The notes under the pieces: generated by a model | Told to the model about the DNA's origin: nothing | The model's input: the letters and a program-made list of their open reading frames with translations, nothing else | Databases searched by the model: none | Source of the DNA: Spirochaetota bacterium | GTDB lineage: Bacteria > Spirochaetota > Spirochaetia > Treponematales > UBA12059 | Assembly: GCA_029565815.1 (NCBI GenBank) | Contig: JAKQNL010000339.1 | Span: forward strand, 1 to 5,795 | DNA: 5,795 nucleotides | Direction: 5' to 3' | Program-made: the position numbers and the translations under genes | In this document: one piece after another, positions 1 through 5,459 of the stretch | Position numbering within the stretch: position 1 is the stretch's first letter | How the letters are laid out: each line of letters begins with the position of its first letter

Positions 1-1
1 G

Positions 2-1051
2 AACGGCCGGCCCATCAACCCCACCGCGCGGGAATACCCGCGGGATTTTATCCAGACGGGCATTTCAGCCATCGACGGCATGAACACCCTGATCCGCGGC
101 CAGAAGCTGCCCATATTCTCCGGCAACGGCCTACCCCACAACGAGCTTGCAGCCCAAATAGCCCGGCAGGCAAAACTGCGCGGCGGCTCCAACGACTTTG
201 CCGTGGTGTTTGCGGCAATGGGCGTCAAGCACGACGTTGCGCGCTACTTTACCCGATCGTTTGAAGAGACAGGAACCTTGGACAATGTTGCGCTGTTCCT
301 GTCCCTGGCCGACGACCCGTCCATAGAACGAACCATCACGCCGCGGGTTGCCTTGACCCTGGCGGAGCATTTAGCCTTCGATTGCGGCAAACATGTGCTG
401 GTCATCATGACGGACATGTCTAACTACTGCGAGTCGCTCCGCGAAATTTCCACCATACGGGGCGAAATACCGTCGCGCAAGGGCTACCCCGGTTACCTGT
501 ATTCCGACCTGGCCGAACTGTATGAGCGATCGGGCATGATACGGGGCCTGCCCGGTTCGATTACCCAACTGCCCATCTTAACCATGCCGAACGACGACAT
601 ATCGCACCCTATACCCGACTTGTCCGGCTACATAACCGAAGGGCAGATCGTGTTCGATAGGGATATGTCCGGGCGCGGAATCTACCCGCCGGTGGCCGGC
701 CTTCCGTCCCTGTCGCGGCTCATGAAAGACGGCATAGGCGAAGGCATGACACGGGACGACCACCCTCACCTGGCCAGCCAGCTGTTCGCGGCCTACAGCT
801 ACGTGAAGGACGTGCGCAACCTGGCCTCGGTTATCGGCGAGGAAGAACTGACGCCTTTGGACCAGCAGTATATGGCGTTCGGCGATCGATTCGAGAAAAC
901 CTTCATCAGCCAGGGCAGGGACGAGGACCGTTCCATAGAGCGCACCCTGGACCTTGGCTGGGAAGCCCTGCGCGAGCTACCGCAAGAAGAATTGCACCGC
1001 GTTACCGACGACGAGATAGCCCGATACCACCAACGGGAAGGCGCGTCATGA
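2..1051 (+). CDS. atpB: V/A-type ATP synthase subunit B, 5'-truncated by the window edge
   Basis: This is the non-catalytic nucleotide-binding subunit of the V1/A1 head of a V/A-type ATPase, which alternates with subunit A in the hexamer and couples ATP turnover to ion movement across the membrane. The reading frame is open from base 2, so the start lies outside the window; 349 residues are visible, against roughly 430-470 for the family. Seen in the sequence: the modified P-loop region [18 protein letters not shown] (about bases 119-172), the stretch [16 protein letters not shown] followed by [15 protein letters not shown], and the ATP-synthase signature region [17 protein letters not shown] (from base 683). 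The ATG at base 80 is internal and is not the start, because family sequence ([21 protein letters not shown]) continues upstream of it. The TGA stop overlaps the start of the subunit D gene. The family assignment is very secure; B rather than A follows from the lack of a canonical GxxxxGKT P-loop. Confidence 0.97.
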   Translation, partial: NGRPINPTAREYPRDFIQTGISAIDGMNTLIRGQKLPIFSGNGLPHNELAAQIARQAKLRGGSNDFAVVFAAMGVKHDVARYFTRSFEETGTLDNVALFLSLADDPSIERTITPRVALTLAEHLAFDCGKHVLVIMTDMSNYCESLREISTIRGEIPSRKGYPGYLYSDLAELYERSGMIRGLPGSITQLPILTMPNDDISHPIPDLSGYITEGQIVFDRDMSGRGIYPPVAGLPSLSRLMKDGIGEGMTRDDHPHLASQLFAAYSYVKDVRNLASVIGEEELTPLDQQYMAFGDRFEKTFISQGRDEDRSIERTLDLGWEALRELPQEELHRVTDDEIARYHQREGAS

Positions 1052-1686
1052 GGAATGTAGCGCCTACCAAAACCAATATGCTCAAGCTGAAGGAAGAGCT
1101 GTCGTTTGCCCGGTTGGGGCACGAGCTGTTGGACCAGAAGCGTAGCATACTGGTGGCCGAGCTGATGGCGCTGGTCGACCAGGCGACGAGCTGGGACGAG
1201 CGCGTATCGAGCGAGCTGGCAACGGCATACCGCGCGCTTGAAGATGCATCTATGGCCATGGGCAAGCTACGGGTTGCTTCGGTGGCCAACGCGGTGGATG
1301 CCCGCTCGTCGATACGCATACGACAGCGCAGGGTCATGGGCGTTACGCTTCCGGTGGTTGATACCACCTTCCAGGACAAGCCTCCATACCACAGCCCGTC
1401 CGGAACCAGCAGTCGCCTGGACTCGGCGGCAAAGGAATTTCGCGACGCCCTGCGGGAGATGGGAAAGCTGGCGGAACTCAAGGTGTCCATCATGCGGCTT
1501 GCCACGGAAGTAAAGCGAACCATGCGCAAGGTCAATGCATTGGAAAAAATAGCGATTCCCGAGTTGGAGGAATCCGTCCGGTTCATCCGGGACCGGCTAG
1601 AGGAAAACGAGCGGGATACGTTTACGCTGATGAAGATGGTAAAAAACCGTCTCGCAGAGGCGAAGGAGGAGGTGCCGCTGTCATGA
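1048..1686 (+). CDS. atpD: V/A-type ATP synthase subunit D
   Basis: Subunit D is the central-stalk (rotor shaft) subunit of the V/A-type ATPase, linking rotation in the A3B3 head to the membrane ring. The 212-residue product has the normal length and two-part layout of the family: an N-terminal helix beginning [28 protein letters not shown] (residues about 5-32), a middle variable section, and a C-terminal helix with the typical [29 protein letters not shown] pattern (residues about 163-191). Both long helices are expected to pack as a coiled coil inside the head. The ATG overlaps the subunit B stop as ATGA, with GGGAAGG at 1035-1041 as a plausible ribosome binding site, so translation is probably coupled to B. 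The symbol atpD here means the V-type subunit D, not the F-type beta subunit. Confidence 0.95.
   Translation: MRNVAPTKTNMLKLKEELSFARLGHELLDQKRSILVAELMALVDQATSWDERVSSELATAYRALEDASMAMGKLRVASVANAVDARSSIRIRQRRVMGVTLPVVDTTFQDKPPYHSPSGTSSRLDSAAKEFRDALREMGKLAELKVSIMRLATEVKRTMRKVNALEKIAIPELEESVRFIRDRLEENERDTFTLMKMVKNRLAEAKEEVPLS
1663..1672 (+). promoter_or_regulatory. Ribosome binding site for the Usp gene inside the subunit D gene
   Basis: AAGGAGGAGG is an almost ideal Shine-Dalgarno sequence 10 bases before the ATG at 1683. It lies within the last codons of the subunit D gene. Its strength supports real, efficient translation of the overlapping Usp gene and fixes its start. Confidence 0.8.
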
Positions 1687-2168
1687 TACAGGCAATACGA
1701 CGGATACTTGTATACGTTGACGGATCCGGAGAATCCTATTCGGCCGCCCGCATGGCCATCGTGCTTGCAAAGACCATGGGAGCCGAGCTCTTTTCCCTGT
1801 CGGTGGTTAATACGCGGGCCTTGGGCGAGCTGGTGCAGGCGCACATCTTCCTAGAAGCCGAGCGCGAGGAGTATAGGCGCGACCTGGAGGGCGATGTAGA
1901 GCGCTACGTGAACCGGGTTCGCGAGCTTGGCCGAAAAAAAGGCATCGCTGTGAATACGGAACATGTCAGCGGATCCGTCTTCGAGGAGATAAGCAAAGCG
2001 GTATCCAGGCACGGAGCGGATCTTCTGGTAATGGGATCGGTGACAGAGGTTCGCTCCAGGCGTGAAGACCTGTTCGCGGACACGGAAAGGGCAGCCCGCA
2101 TGGTGCCCTGCTCGGTCCTCATAGCCAAGGATGAGGACCGGATAGACGAGCTGTACGAAGCGCTGTAG
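1683..2168 (+). CDS. Universal stress protein (UspA family), probably not ATP-binding
   Basis: A 161-residue, single-domain Usp protein, expected to be cytoplasmic and dimeric with an alpha/beta Rossmann-like fold. Seen in the sequence: the N-terminal strand and loop RILVYVDGSGESYSAARMAIVLAK (residues 7-30, with the conserved Asp at 13), and the C-terminal section GADLLVMGS (111-119) and ARMVPCSVLIAKD (138-150). The family's ATP-binding motif G-x2-G-x9-G-S/T follows the MG at 117-118, but here the second and third glycines are replaced (T121, F131), so ATP binding is unlikely, as in E. coli UspA itself. A charged segment at about residues 57-87 could form a long helix. The ATG overlaps the subunit D stop by 4 bases and has a strong ribosome binding site, so it is likely co-translated with the ATPase genes. 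The target or partner is unknown; a role in modulating the ATPase is only suggested by position. Confidence 0.92.
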   Translation: MIQAIRRILVYVDGSGESYSAARMAIVLAKTMGAELFSLSVVNTRALGELVQAHIFLEAEREEYRRDLEGDVERYVNRVRELGRKKGIAVNTEHVSGSVFEEISKAVSRHGADLLVMGSVTEVRSRREDLFADTERAARMVPCSVLIAKDEDRIDELYEAL

Positions 2169-2184
2169 CATATCGCTGTAGCGC
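2160..2184 (+). other. Intercistronic RNA hairpin over the Usp stop codon
   Basis: Bases 2160-2169 (GCGCTGTAGC) pair fully with 2175-2184 (GCTGTAGCGC) in RNA, giving a 10-bp stem with two G-U pairs and a 5-base loop. The Usp stop codon TAG (2166-2168) is inside the left arm. The same bases also read as a 9-bp direct repeat CGCTGTAGC (2161-2169 and 2174-2182). There is no following U-run, so it does not look like an intrinsic terminator; mRNA processing, stabilisation, or modulation of the EIIA ribosome binding site just downstream are possible roles. Confidence 0.5.
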
Positions 2185-2188
2185 GATG

Positions 2189-2196
2189 AAGGGGGG
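2189..2196 (+). promoter_or_regulatory. Ribosome binding site that sets the EIIA start at 2201
   Basis: The purine run AAGGGGGG ends 4 bases before the ATG at 2201. The in-frame ATG at 2186 lies upstream of this run and has only hairpin sequence before it, so 2201 is the better start. Confidence 0.7.
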
Positions 2197-2200
2197 AAGC

Positions 2201-2650
2201 ATGGCCCTTATAGAACTGATAGATGCTGCGATGGTCAAAGTGCCCCTTATGTCCAAAAACAAGGACGGGGTAATACGTGAACTGATGGATGTGCTTGCGG
2301 CTACGGGCGCGGTCATTGATCGCGAGGCTGCGTTGTCGGTGGTGTTTGCGCGCGAAAAACTGGGCAGTACCGGCCTCAATGACGGCATCGCAGTACCTCA
2401 CGGCAAGACAGACGCGGTTAAGGACCTGGCCATAGCGCTAGGCATTGCGCCCGATGGCATTGAATTCGACTCTATGGACGGCAAGGCATCCAGCTTGTTT
2501 TTCTTGATTCTGGCTCCGCCGGACAAATCGGGGCCGCATATACAGGCCTTGGCTGAAATAGCCAAATTGTCGCGTTCCCGGGCTTTGTGCAAGGCAATCG
2601 TGCATGCGCGTTCCAGCCAGGACGTGGTGGACCTGCTGCGCGGCGAGTAG
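2201..2650 (+). CDS. Stand-alone PTS EIIA protein, fructose/PtsN type
   Basis: A 149-residue cytoplasmic protein with the complete fructose-mannitol type EIIA domain (PTS_EIIA_2). Such proteins accept a phosphate from HPr on a histidine and pass it to an EIIB, or act as regulators in the manner of PtsN. Seen in the sequence: FAREKLGSTGLNDGIAVPHGKTDAV, in which H67 of the VPHGK motif is the expected phosphorylated histidine; then FFLILAPPDKSGPHIQALAEIAKL, with the conserved HIQALAEI helix; and a C-terminal DVVDLLRGE. I chose the ATG at 2201 rather than 2186 because of the ribosome binding site position and because the extra MKGGS is not family-like. No EIIB or EIIC gene is adjacent, which favours a regulatory EIIA over a dedicated sugar transporter part, though partners could be elsewhere. 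It follows the Usp gene by 32 bases and probably ends the ATPase-linked operon. Confidence 0.93.
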   Translation: MALIELIDAAMVKVPLMSKNKDGVIRELMDVLAATGAVIDREAALSVVFAREKLGSTGLNDGIAVPHGKTDAVKDLAIALGIAPDGIEFDSMDGKASSLFFLILAPPDKSGPHIQALAEIAKLSRSRALCKAIVHARSSQDVVDLLRGE

Positions 2651-2665
2651 GACTTGAGCCAGATA

Positions 2666-2689
2666 GCCCCGCTGGCGTCGGTCCGGGGC
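2666..2689 (+). terminator. Weak candidate terminator hairpin after the EIIA gene
   Basis: GCCCCG (2666-2671) is the reverse complement of CGGGGC (2684-2689), giving a 6-bp GC-rich stem with a 12-base loop soon after the EIIA stop. The downstream bases (gccccctaaaaatta) are not a U-run, and further GCCCC and GGGGC copies at 2690-2694 and 2718-2722 offer competing folds. It may mark the operon end, but it is not a convincing intrinsic terminator. Confidence 0.2.
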
Positions 2690-2727
2690 GCCCCCTAAAA
2701 ATTATCCCATAAGCTTCGGGGCACCTA

Positions 2728-2739
2728 GTCAAGGTTGAC
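2728..2739. repeat. Small inverted repeat over the -35 element
   Basis: GTCAA (2728-2732) and TTGAC (2735-2739) form a perfect inverted repeat around a GG centre. The right arm is the candidate -35 itself, 2 bases before the larger palindrome. It could be part of a second binding site or a chance match; the arms are short. Confidence 0.3.
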
Positions 2740-2761
2740 GGGTAAACCGGTTTACTATACG
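2735..2761 (+). promoter_or_regulatory. Candidate sigma-70 promoter for the phosphorylase gene
   Basis: TTGACG at 2735-2740 matches the -35 consensus in five of six bases. TATACG at 2756-2761 matches the -10 in four of six, with a 15-bp spacer that is shorter than the usual 17. A TACGCT at 2758-2763 would give a 17-bp spacer but matches poorly. It is the best promoter candidate between the EIIA and phosphorylase genes, and its overlap with palindromes supports a regulated promoter. Confidence 0.5.
2742..2755. promoter_or_regulatory. Palindromic operator, LacI-family type
   Basis: GTAAACCGGTTTAC is a perfect 14-bp palindrome with a central CpG. It sits between the candidate -35 and -10, where a bound repressor would block RNA polymerase. 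LacI/GalR-family operators are typically such even palindromes with a central CG, and some (for example GntR of E. coli) have a CCGG core. The gene for the regulator is not in the window, so the family assignment is inferred from symmetry alone. Confidence 0.6.
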
Positions 2762-2775
2762 CTTACCAAGGCGCC

Positions 2776-2826
2776 CTGTCCGCCGGAGCCATCCTTGTGG
2801 GCTTGTATTTGCGCTCCGGCGGGCGG
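2776..2826 (+). other. Strong leader hairpin in the phosphorylase 5' untranslated region
   Basis: CCGCCGGAGC (2780-2789) is the exact reverse complement of GCTCCGGCGG (2813-2822). With outer pairs including two G-U pairs, the stem reaches 14 bp (2776-2789 with 2813-2826) around a 23-base loop. It lies downstream of the candidate promoter and about 40 bases before the phosphorylase ATG, so it would be part of the leader RNA. A moderately U-rich stretch (ttattctta, 2831-2839) follows, so attenuation is possible, but there is no clean U-run. It could alternatively protect the mRNA 5' end. Confidence 0.55.
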
Positions 2827-2852
2827 TGGCTTATTCTTAGCCCCAGCATCCA

Positions 2853-2859
2853 ACGGAGG
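2853..2859 (+). promoter_or_regulatory. Ribosome binding site that sets the phosphorylase start
   Basis: ACGGAGG ends 6 bases before the ATG at 2866. An in-frame upstream GTG at 2797 lies inside the loop of the leader hairpin, has no ribosome binding site and would add 23 residues unlike the family, so 2866 is taken as the start. Confidence 0.75.
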
Positions 2860-2865
2860 CCCGCC

Positions 2866-5403
2866 ATGAAAATTCTCACCCATACCGTAAAACCCATGAT
2901 TCCGGACAGCCTTGTACCGCTGGAGGAGATAGCGCACAACCTGTGGATATCTTGGAACTTTGACGCGATCATGCTGTTCATACGGCTGGACTACGAGGTG
3001 TGGGCCAGGTCTAACCAGAATCCGGCCAAGATGCTTGGTATGGTTAGCCAAAGCAGGTTCGAGGAAGTGGCTGTGGACGATTCGTACCTGGCAGCCCTGC
3101 GCGATGTGTATGAGCGCTTTTGCGAATACCGCGATGGCCAGCGCTGGTACAAGGGCGGCACCGAGAGGACCATAGCGTATTTTTCCATGGAGTACGGCAT
3201 GGACGTGTCCCTGCCTATTTACTCCGGCGGTCTTGGGATACTGTCGGGCGATCACATGAAGACCAGCTCGGATATGGGCTTACCCCTGGTCGGCGTGGGC
3301 CTTTTGTACCGGCAGGGTTATTTTCGCCAGTACCTGAACGCGGATGGTTTCCAGCAGGAAGAGTATCCGGAGAACGACTGGTACAACATGCCGGTACGCC
3401 AGTGCGTGAATGCCAAGGGCGAGTATGTGAAGATAGCCGTAGAAATGGCCGGCGAGCACGTGGTGGCGCAGGTGTGGGAAGCTAGGGTAGGCCGAAGCTC
3501 GCTGTACCTGTTGGATACCAATATAGAAGAAAATACGCCTGCAAATAGGGTTATCACCGCTACGCTGTATGGTGGCGACAAGGAAACGCGCATACGGCAG
3601 GAGATACTTCTGGGTATTGGCGGCATACGGGCCCTGCGCGCGCTTGGGATCAATGTGGCAGTTTCGCATATGAACGAGGGCCACGCCGCGTTTTTGGGCC
3701 TGGAGCGCATACGCGAGCTTATGACCGGCCACGGGATGAGTTCCAAGGAAGCCACCCAGGCTTTGTGGGCGACCAATATTTTTACCACGCATACGCCGGT
3801 TCCCGCGGGCAACGAGCGCTTTCCGCTGGAGCTTATGGAACGGTATTTCAGCTCCTGGGCGCGGGAGCTAGGGCTTGACTGGACTTCGTTTATGGCTTTG
3901 GGCCGCGAGCGGCCCGATGACGATAAGGAACTATTCTGCATGACCGTTCTGGCTCTCAAGCTGTCGGCGTACGCAAACGGCGTGTCAGAACTGCACGGGC
4001 ATGTGTCCCGTGATATGTGGAAGGCTATTTGGCCCGGCCTGCCTACCGAGGAAGTGCCCATAGGGCATGTGACCAACGGTGTGCACCCGCGCACCTGGAT
4101 TTCTTCGCCCATGCTGGAACTTTTAGACCGATACTTCGGGCCGCGCTTTTCCGAGGAACCCACTAACCTGGCAACCTGGGACCGCATAGAGCGGATAAGC
4201 GACGACGAGTTGTGGCGCACCCACGAGCGCAGGCGCGAGCGGCTGGTGGTTTTTGCCCGCGACCGGCTTAAAAGGCAGATGATGCGCCAGGGCGTGTCTG
4301 AAAAAGGCTTAGCGCGCGCGAATGACGCGCTGTCCCCAACCTTGTTGACCATAAGCTTTGCCAGGCGTTTTGCAACCTACAAGCGAGGTAATCTTTTACT
4401 CACCGACCCAGACCGCCTGATACGGCTCTTGTCCGACCGGGATCGCCCGATCCAGATCATCTTCGCCGGAAAGGCGCATCCGCACGACCTGCCGGGCAAG
4501 GAGATTATCAAGGAGCTGGTGCATTTTTCCCGACGGGACGACGTGCAGGGGCGTATCGTGTTCCTGGAAGACTACGACATGACCATGGCGCGCTACATGA
4601 CCTCCGGCTCCGACGTGTGGCTCAATACACCGCGCCGCCCGCTAGAGGCTTCGGGTACCAGCGGTATGAAGGCCGGCATGAACGGCGTTCTCAACTGCTC
4701 GGTGCTGGACGGCTGGTGGGCCGAGGGCAACGGTATGGAAAATGGCTGGGCAGTGGGCAAGGGTGAGGAATACGCGGATGAGGATTTGCAGGACGAGATA
4801 GAGTCCAAGGCCCTGTACGATCTTTTGGAAAGCGAGATTATTCCCATGTTCTACGACCGCGGCCGGGACAATCTGCCGCGTGAATGGATACGCTGGATGA
4901 AGAATTCCATACGCGATACCGGTAAGAATTATTGTACGCACCGTATGCTTATGGAGTATCATGGAAAATACTACGAGCCTGCGCTTGCAAACGCCAAGGC
5001 TCTGGAAGATGCCGCGTATGAAAACGCGCGGGCGGCATCTGGCTATCTTGAGCTTGCGCGCAGCCAGTGGCCGTCGGTGGCGGTACAGGATCTGCGTACG
5101 GATGCCCGGCCGGTGATGAGCCGCGGCGAGAAAGTTACCCTTTCGGCTCGTGTGAGCCTTGGGAAACTGAAGCCCGAACAGGTTCGAGTGCAACTGTACT
5201 ACGGTCCGGTGTCGTCCCAAGGCCAGATAGAAAAGCCCGCAAAGGCGGAAATGGCCGCGAGTGCGGAATCGGGCGGCTTGTGGGAGTACGGCGTTACGGT
5301 CATGTGCGATACCACGGGCCAGCAGGGCTACGCAGTGCGCGTGCTTCCTCGGCACGAAAGCCTGGCGCACCCATATATACCCGGCCTGGTTTCGTGGGCG
5401 TAG
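2866..5403 (+). CDS. glgP: Alpha-glucan (glycogen/starch) phosphorylase, GT35 family
   Basis: This pyridoxal-phosphate enzyme removes glucose units from the non-reducing ends of glycogen or maltodextrins using phosphate, giving glucose-1-phosphate in the cytoplasm. The 845-residue product fits the long subgroup of alpha-glucan phosphorylases (TIGR02094 type) rather than the classical muscle/E. coli type. Domains: an N-terminal DUF3417-like region (about 10-100, with NLWISWNFDA and NPAKMLGMV), then the GT35 body with IAYFSMEYG (103-111), SGGLGILSGDH (120-130), HMNEGHAAF (268-276), TNGVHPRTW, FATYKRGN (502-509) and FAGKAHPHD (533-541). The PLP-binding lysine is K602 in EASGTSGMKAGMNG. From about residue 735 there is a beta-rich C-terminal section ending HPYIPGLVSWA, common in this subgroup. 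The conserved motifs I could check are intact and there is no frameshift. It has its own control region upstream with a palindromic operator, so it is probably transcribed apart from the ATPase operon. Substrate preference (glycogen versus maltodextrin) cannot be read from the sequence. Confidence 0.96.
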   Translation: MKILTHTVKPMIPDSLVPLEEIAHNLWISWNFDAIMLFIRLDYEVWARSNQNPAKMLGMVSQSRFEEVAVDDSYLAALRDVYERFCEYRDGQRWYKGGTERTIAYFSMEYGMDVSLPIYSGGLGILSGDHMKTSSDMGLPLVGVGLLYRQGYFRQYLNADGFQQEEYPENDWYNMPVRQCVNAKGEYVKIAVEMAGEHVVAQVWEARVGRSSLYLLDTNIEENTPANRVITATLYGGDKETRIRQEILLGIGGIRALRALGINVAVSHMNEGHAAFLGLERIRELMTGHGMSSKEATQALWATNIFTTHTPVPAGNERFPLELMERYFSSWARELGLDWTSFMALGRERPDDDKELFCMTVLALKLSAYANGVSELHGHVSRDMWKAIWPGLPTEEVPIGHVTNGVHPRTWISSPMLELLDRYFGPRFSEEPTNLATWDRIERISDDELWRTHERRRERLVVFARDRLKRQMMRQGVSEKGLARANDALSPTLLTISFARRFATYKRGNLLLTDPDRLIRLLSDRDRPIQIIFAGKAHPHDLPGKEIIKELVHFSRRDDVQGRIVFLEDYDMTMARYMTSGSDVWLNTPRRPLEASGTSGMKAGMNGVLNCSVLDGWWAEGNGMENGWAVGKGEEYADEDLQDEIESKALYDLLESEIIPMFYDRGRDNLPREWIRWMKNSIRDTGKNYCTHRMLMEYHGKYYEPALANAKALEDAAYENARAASGYLELARSQWPSVAVQDLRTDARPVMSRGEKVTLSARVSLGKLKPEQVRVQLYYGPVSSQGQIEKPAKAEMAASAESGGLWEYGVTVMCDTTGQQGYAVRVLPRHESLAHPYIPGLVSWA

Positions 5404-5447
5404 TGCTGTGTTACTAATACTTTACGCTGTTCGGCTTGTAATAGGCT

Positions 5448-5454
5448 AAGGAGG
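5448..5454 (+). promoter_or_regulatory. Ribosome binding site for the oxidoreductase gene
   Basis: AAGGAGG is a consensus Shine-Dalgarno sequence. It is followed by two adjacent in-frame GTG codons at 5457 and 5460; the 5-base gap to 5460 is workable, while 2 bases to 5457 is too short, so 5460 is preferred. Confidence 0.75.
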
Positions 5455-5459
5455 CTGTG

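Noticed and set aside
1002..1844. A 280-codon open frame on the minus strand across the subunit D and Usp genes
   Set aside because: It lies opposite two well-identified genes, its product is serine/arginine-rich low-complexity sequence with no recognisable motif, and it crosses gene boundaries; it is a shadow of codon bias.
2186..2200. EIIA start at the ATG at 2186
   Set aside because: The purine-rich ribosome binding site lies after this ATG and directly before the ATG at 2201; the extra residues MKGGS are simply the translated Shine-Dalgarno region.
2690..2722. GCCCC at 2690-2694 and GGGGC at 2718-2722 as a terminator stem
   Set aside because: The stem is only 5 bp with a 23-base loop and no U-run follows; it competes with the 2666-2689 fold, and neither is convincing.
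2797..2865. N-terminal extension of the phosphorylase from the GTG at 2797
   Set aside because: There is no ribosome binding site, the codon lies in the loop of the leader hairpin, and the 23 added residues are unlike the family, whereas the ATG at 2866 has ACGGAGG at good spacing.
3318..4352. A 344-codon open frame on the minus strand within the phosphorylase gene
   Set aside because: It is wholly opposite conserved GT35 sequence and the product is serine/arginine-rich with no known domain.
5404..5459. A separate promoter for the oxidoreductase gene (TGTAAT at 5437-5442 as a -10)
   Set aside because: The -10 match is good but no acceptable -35 lies 16-18 bases upstream; the gene may be read from the phosphorylase promoter.
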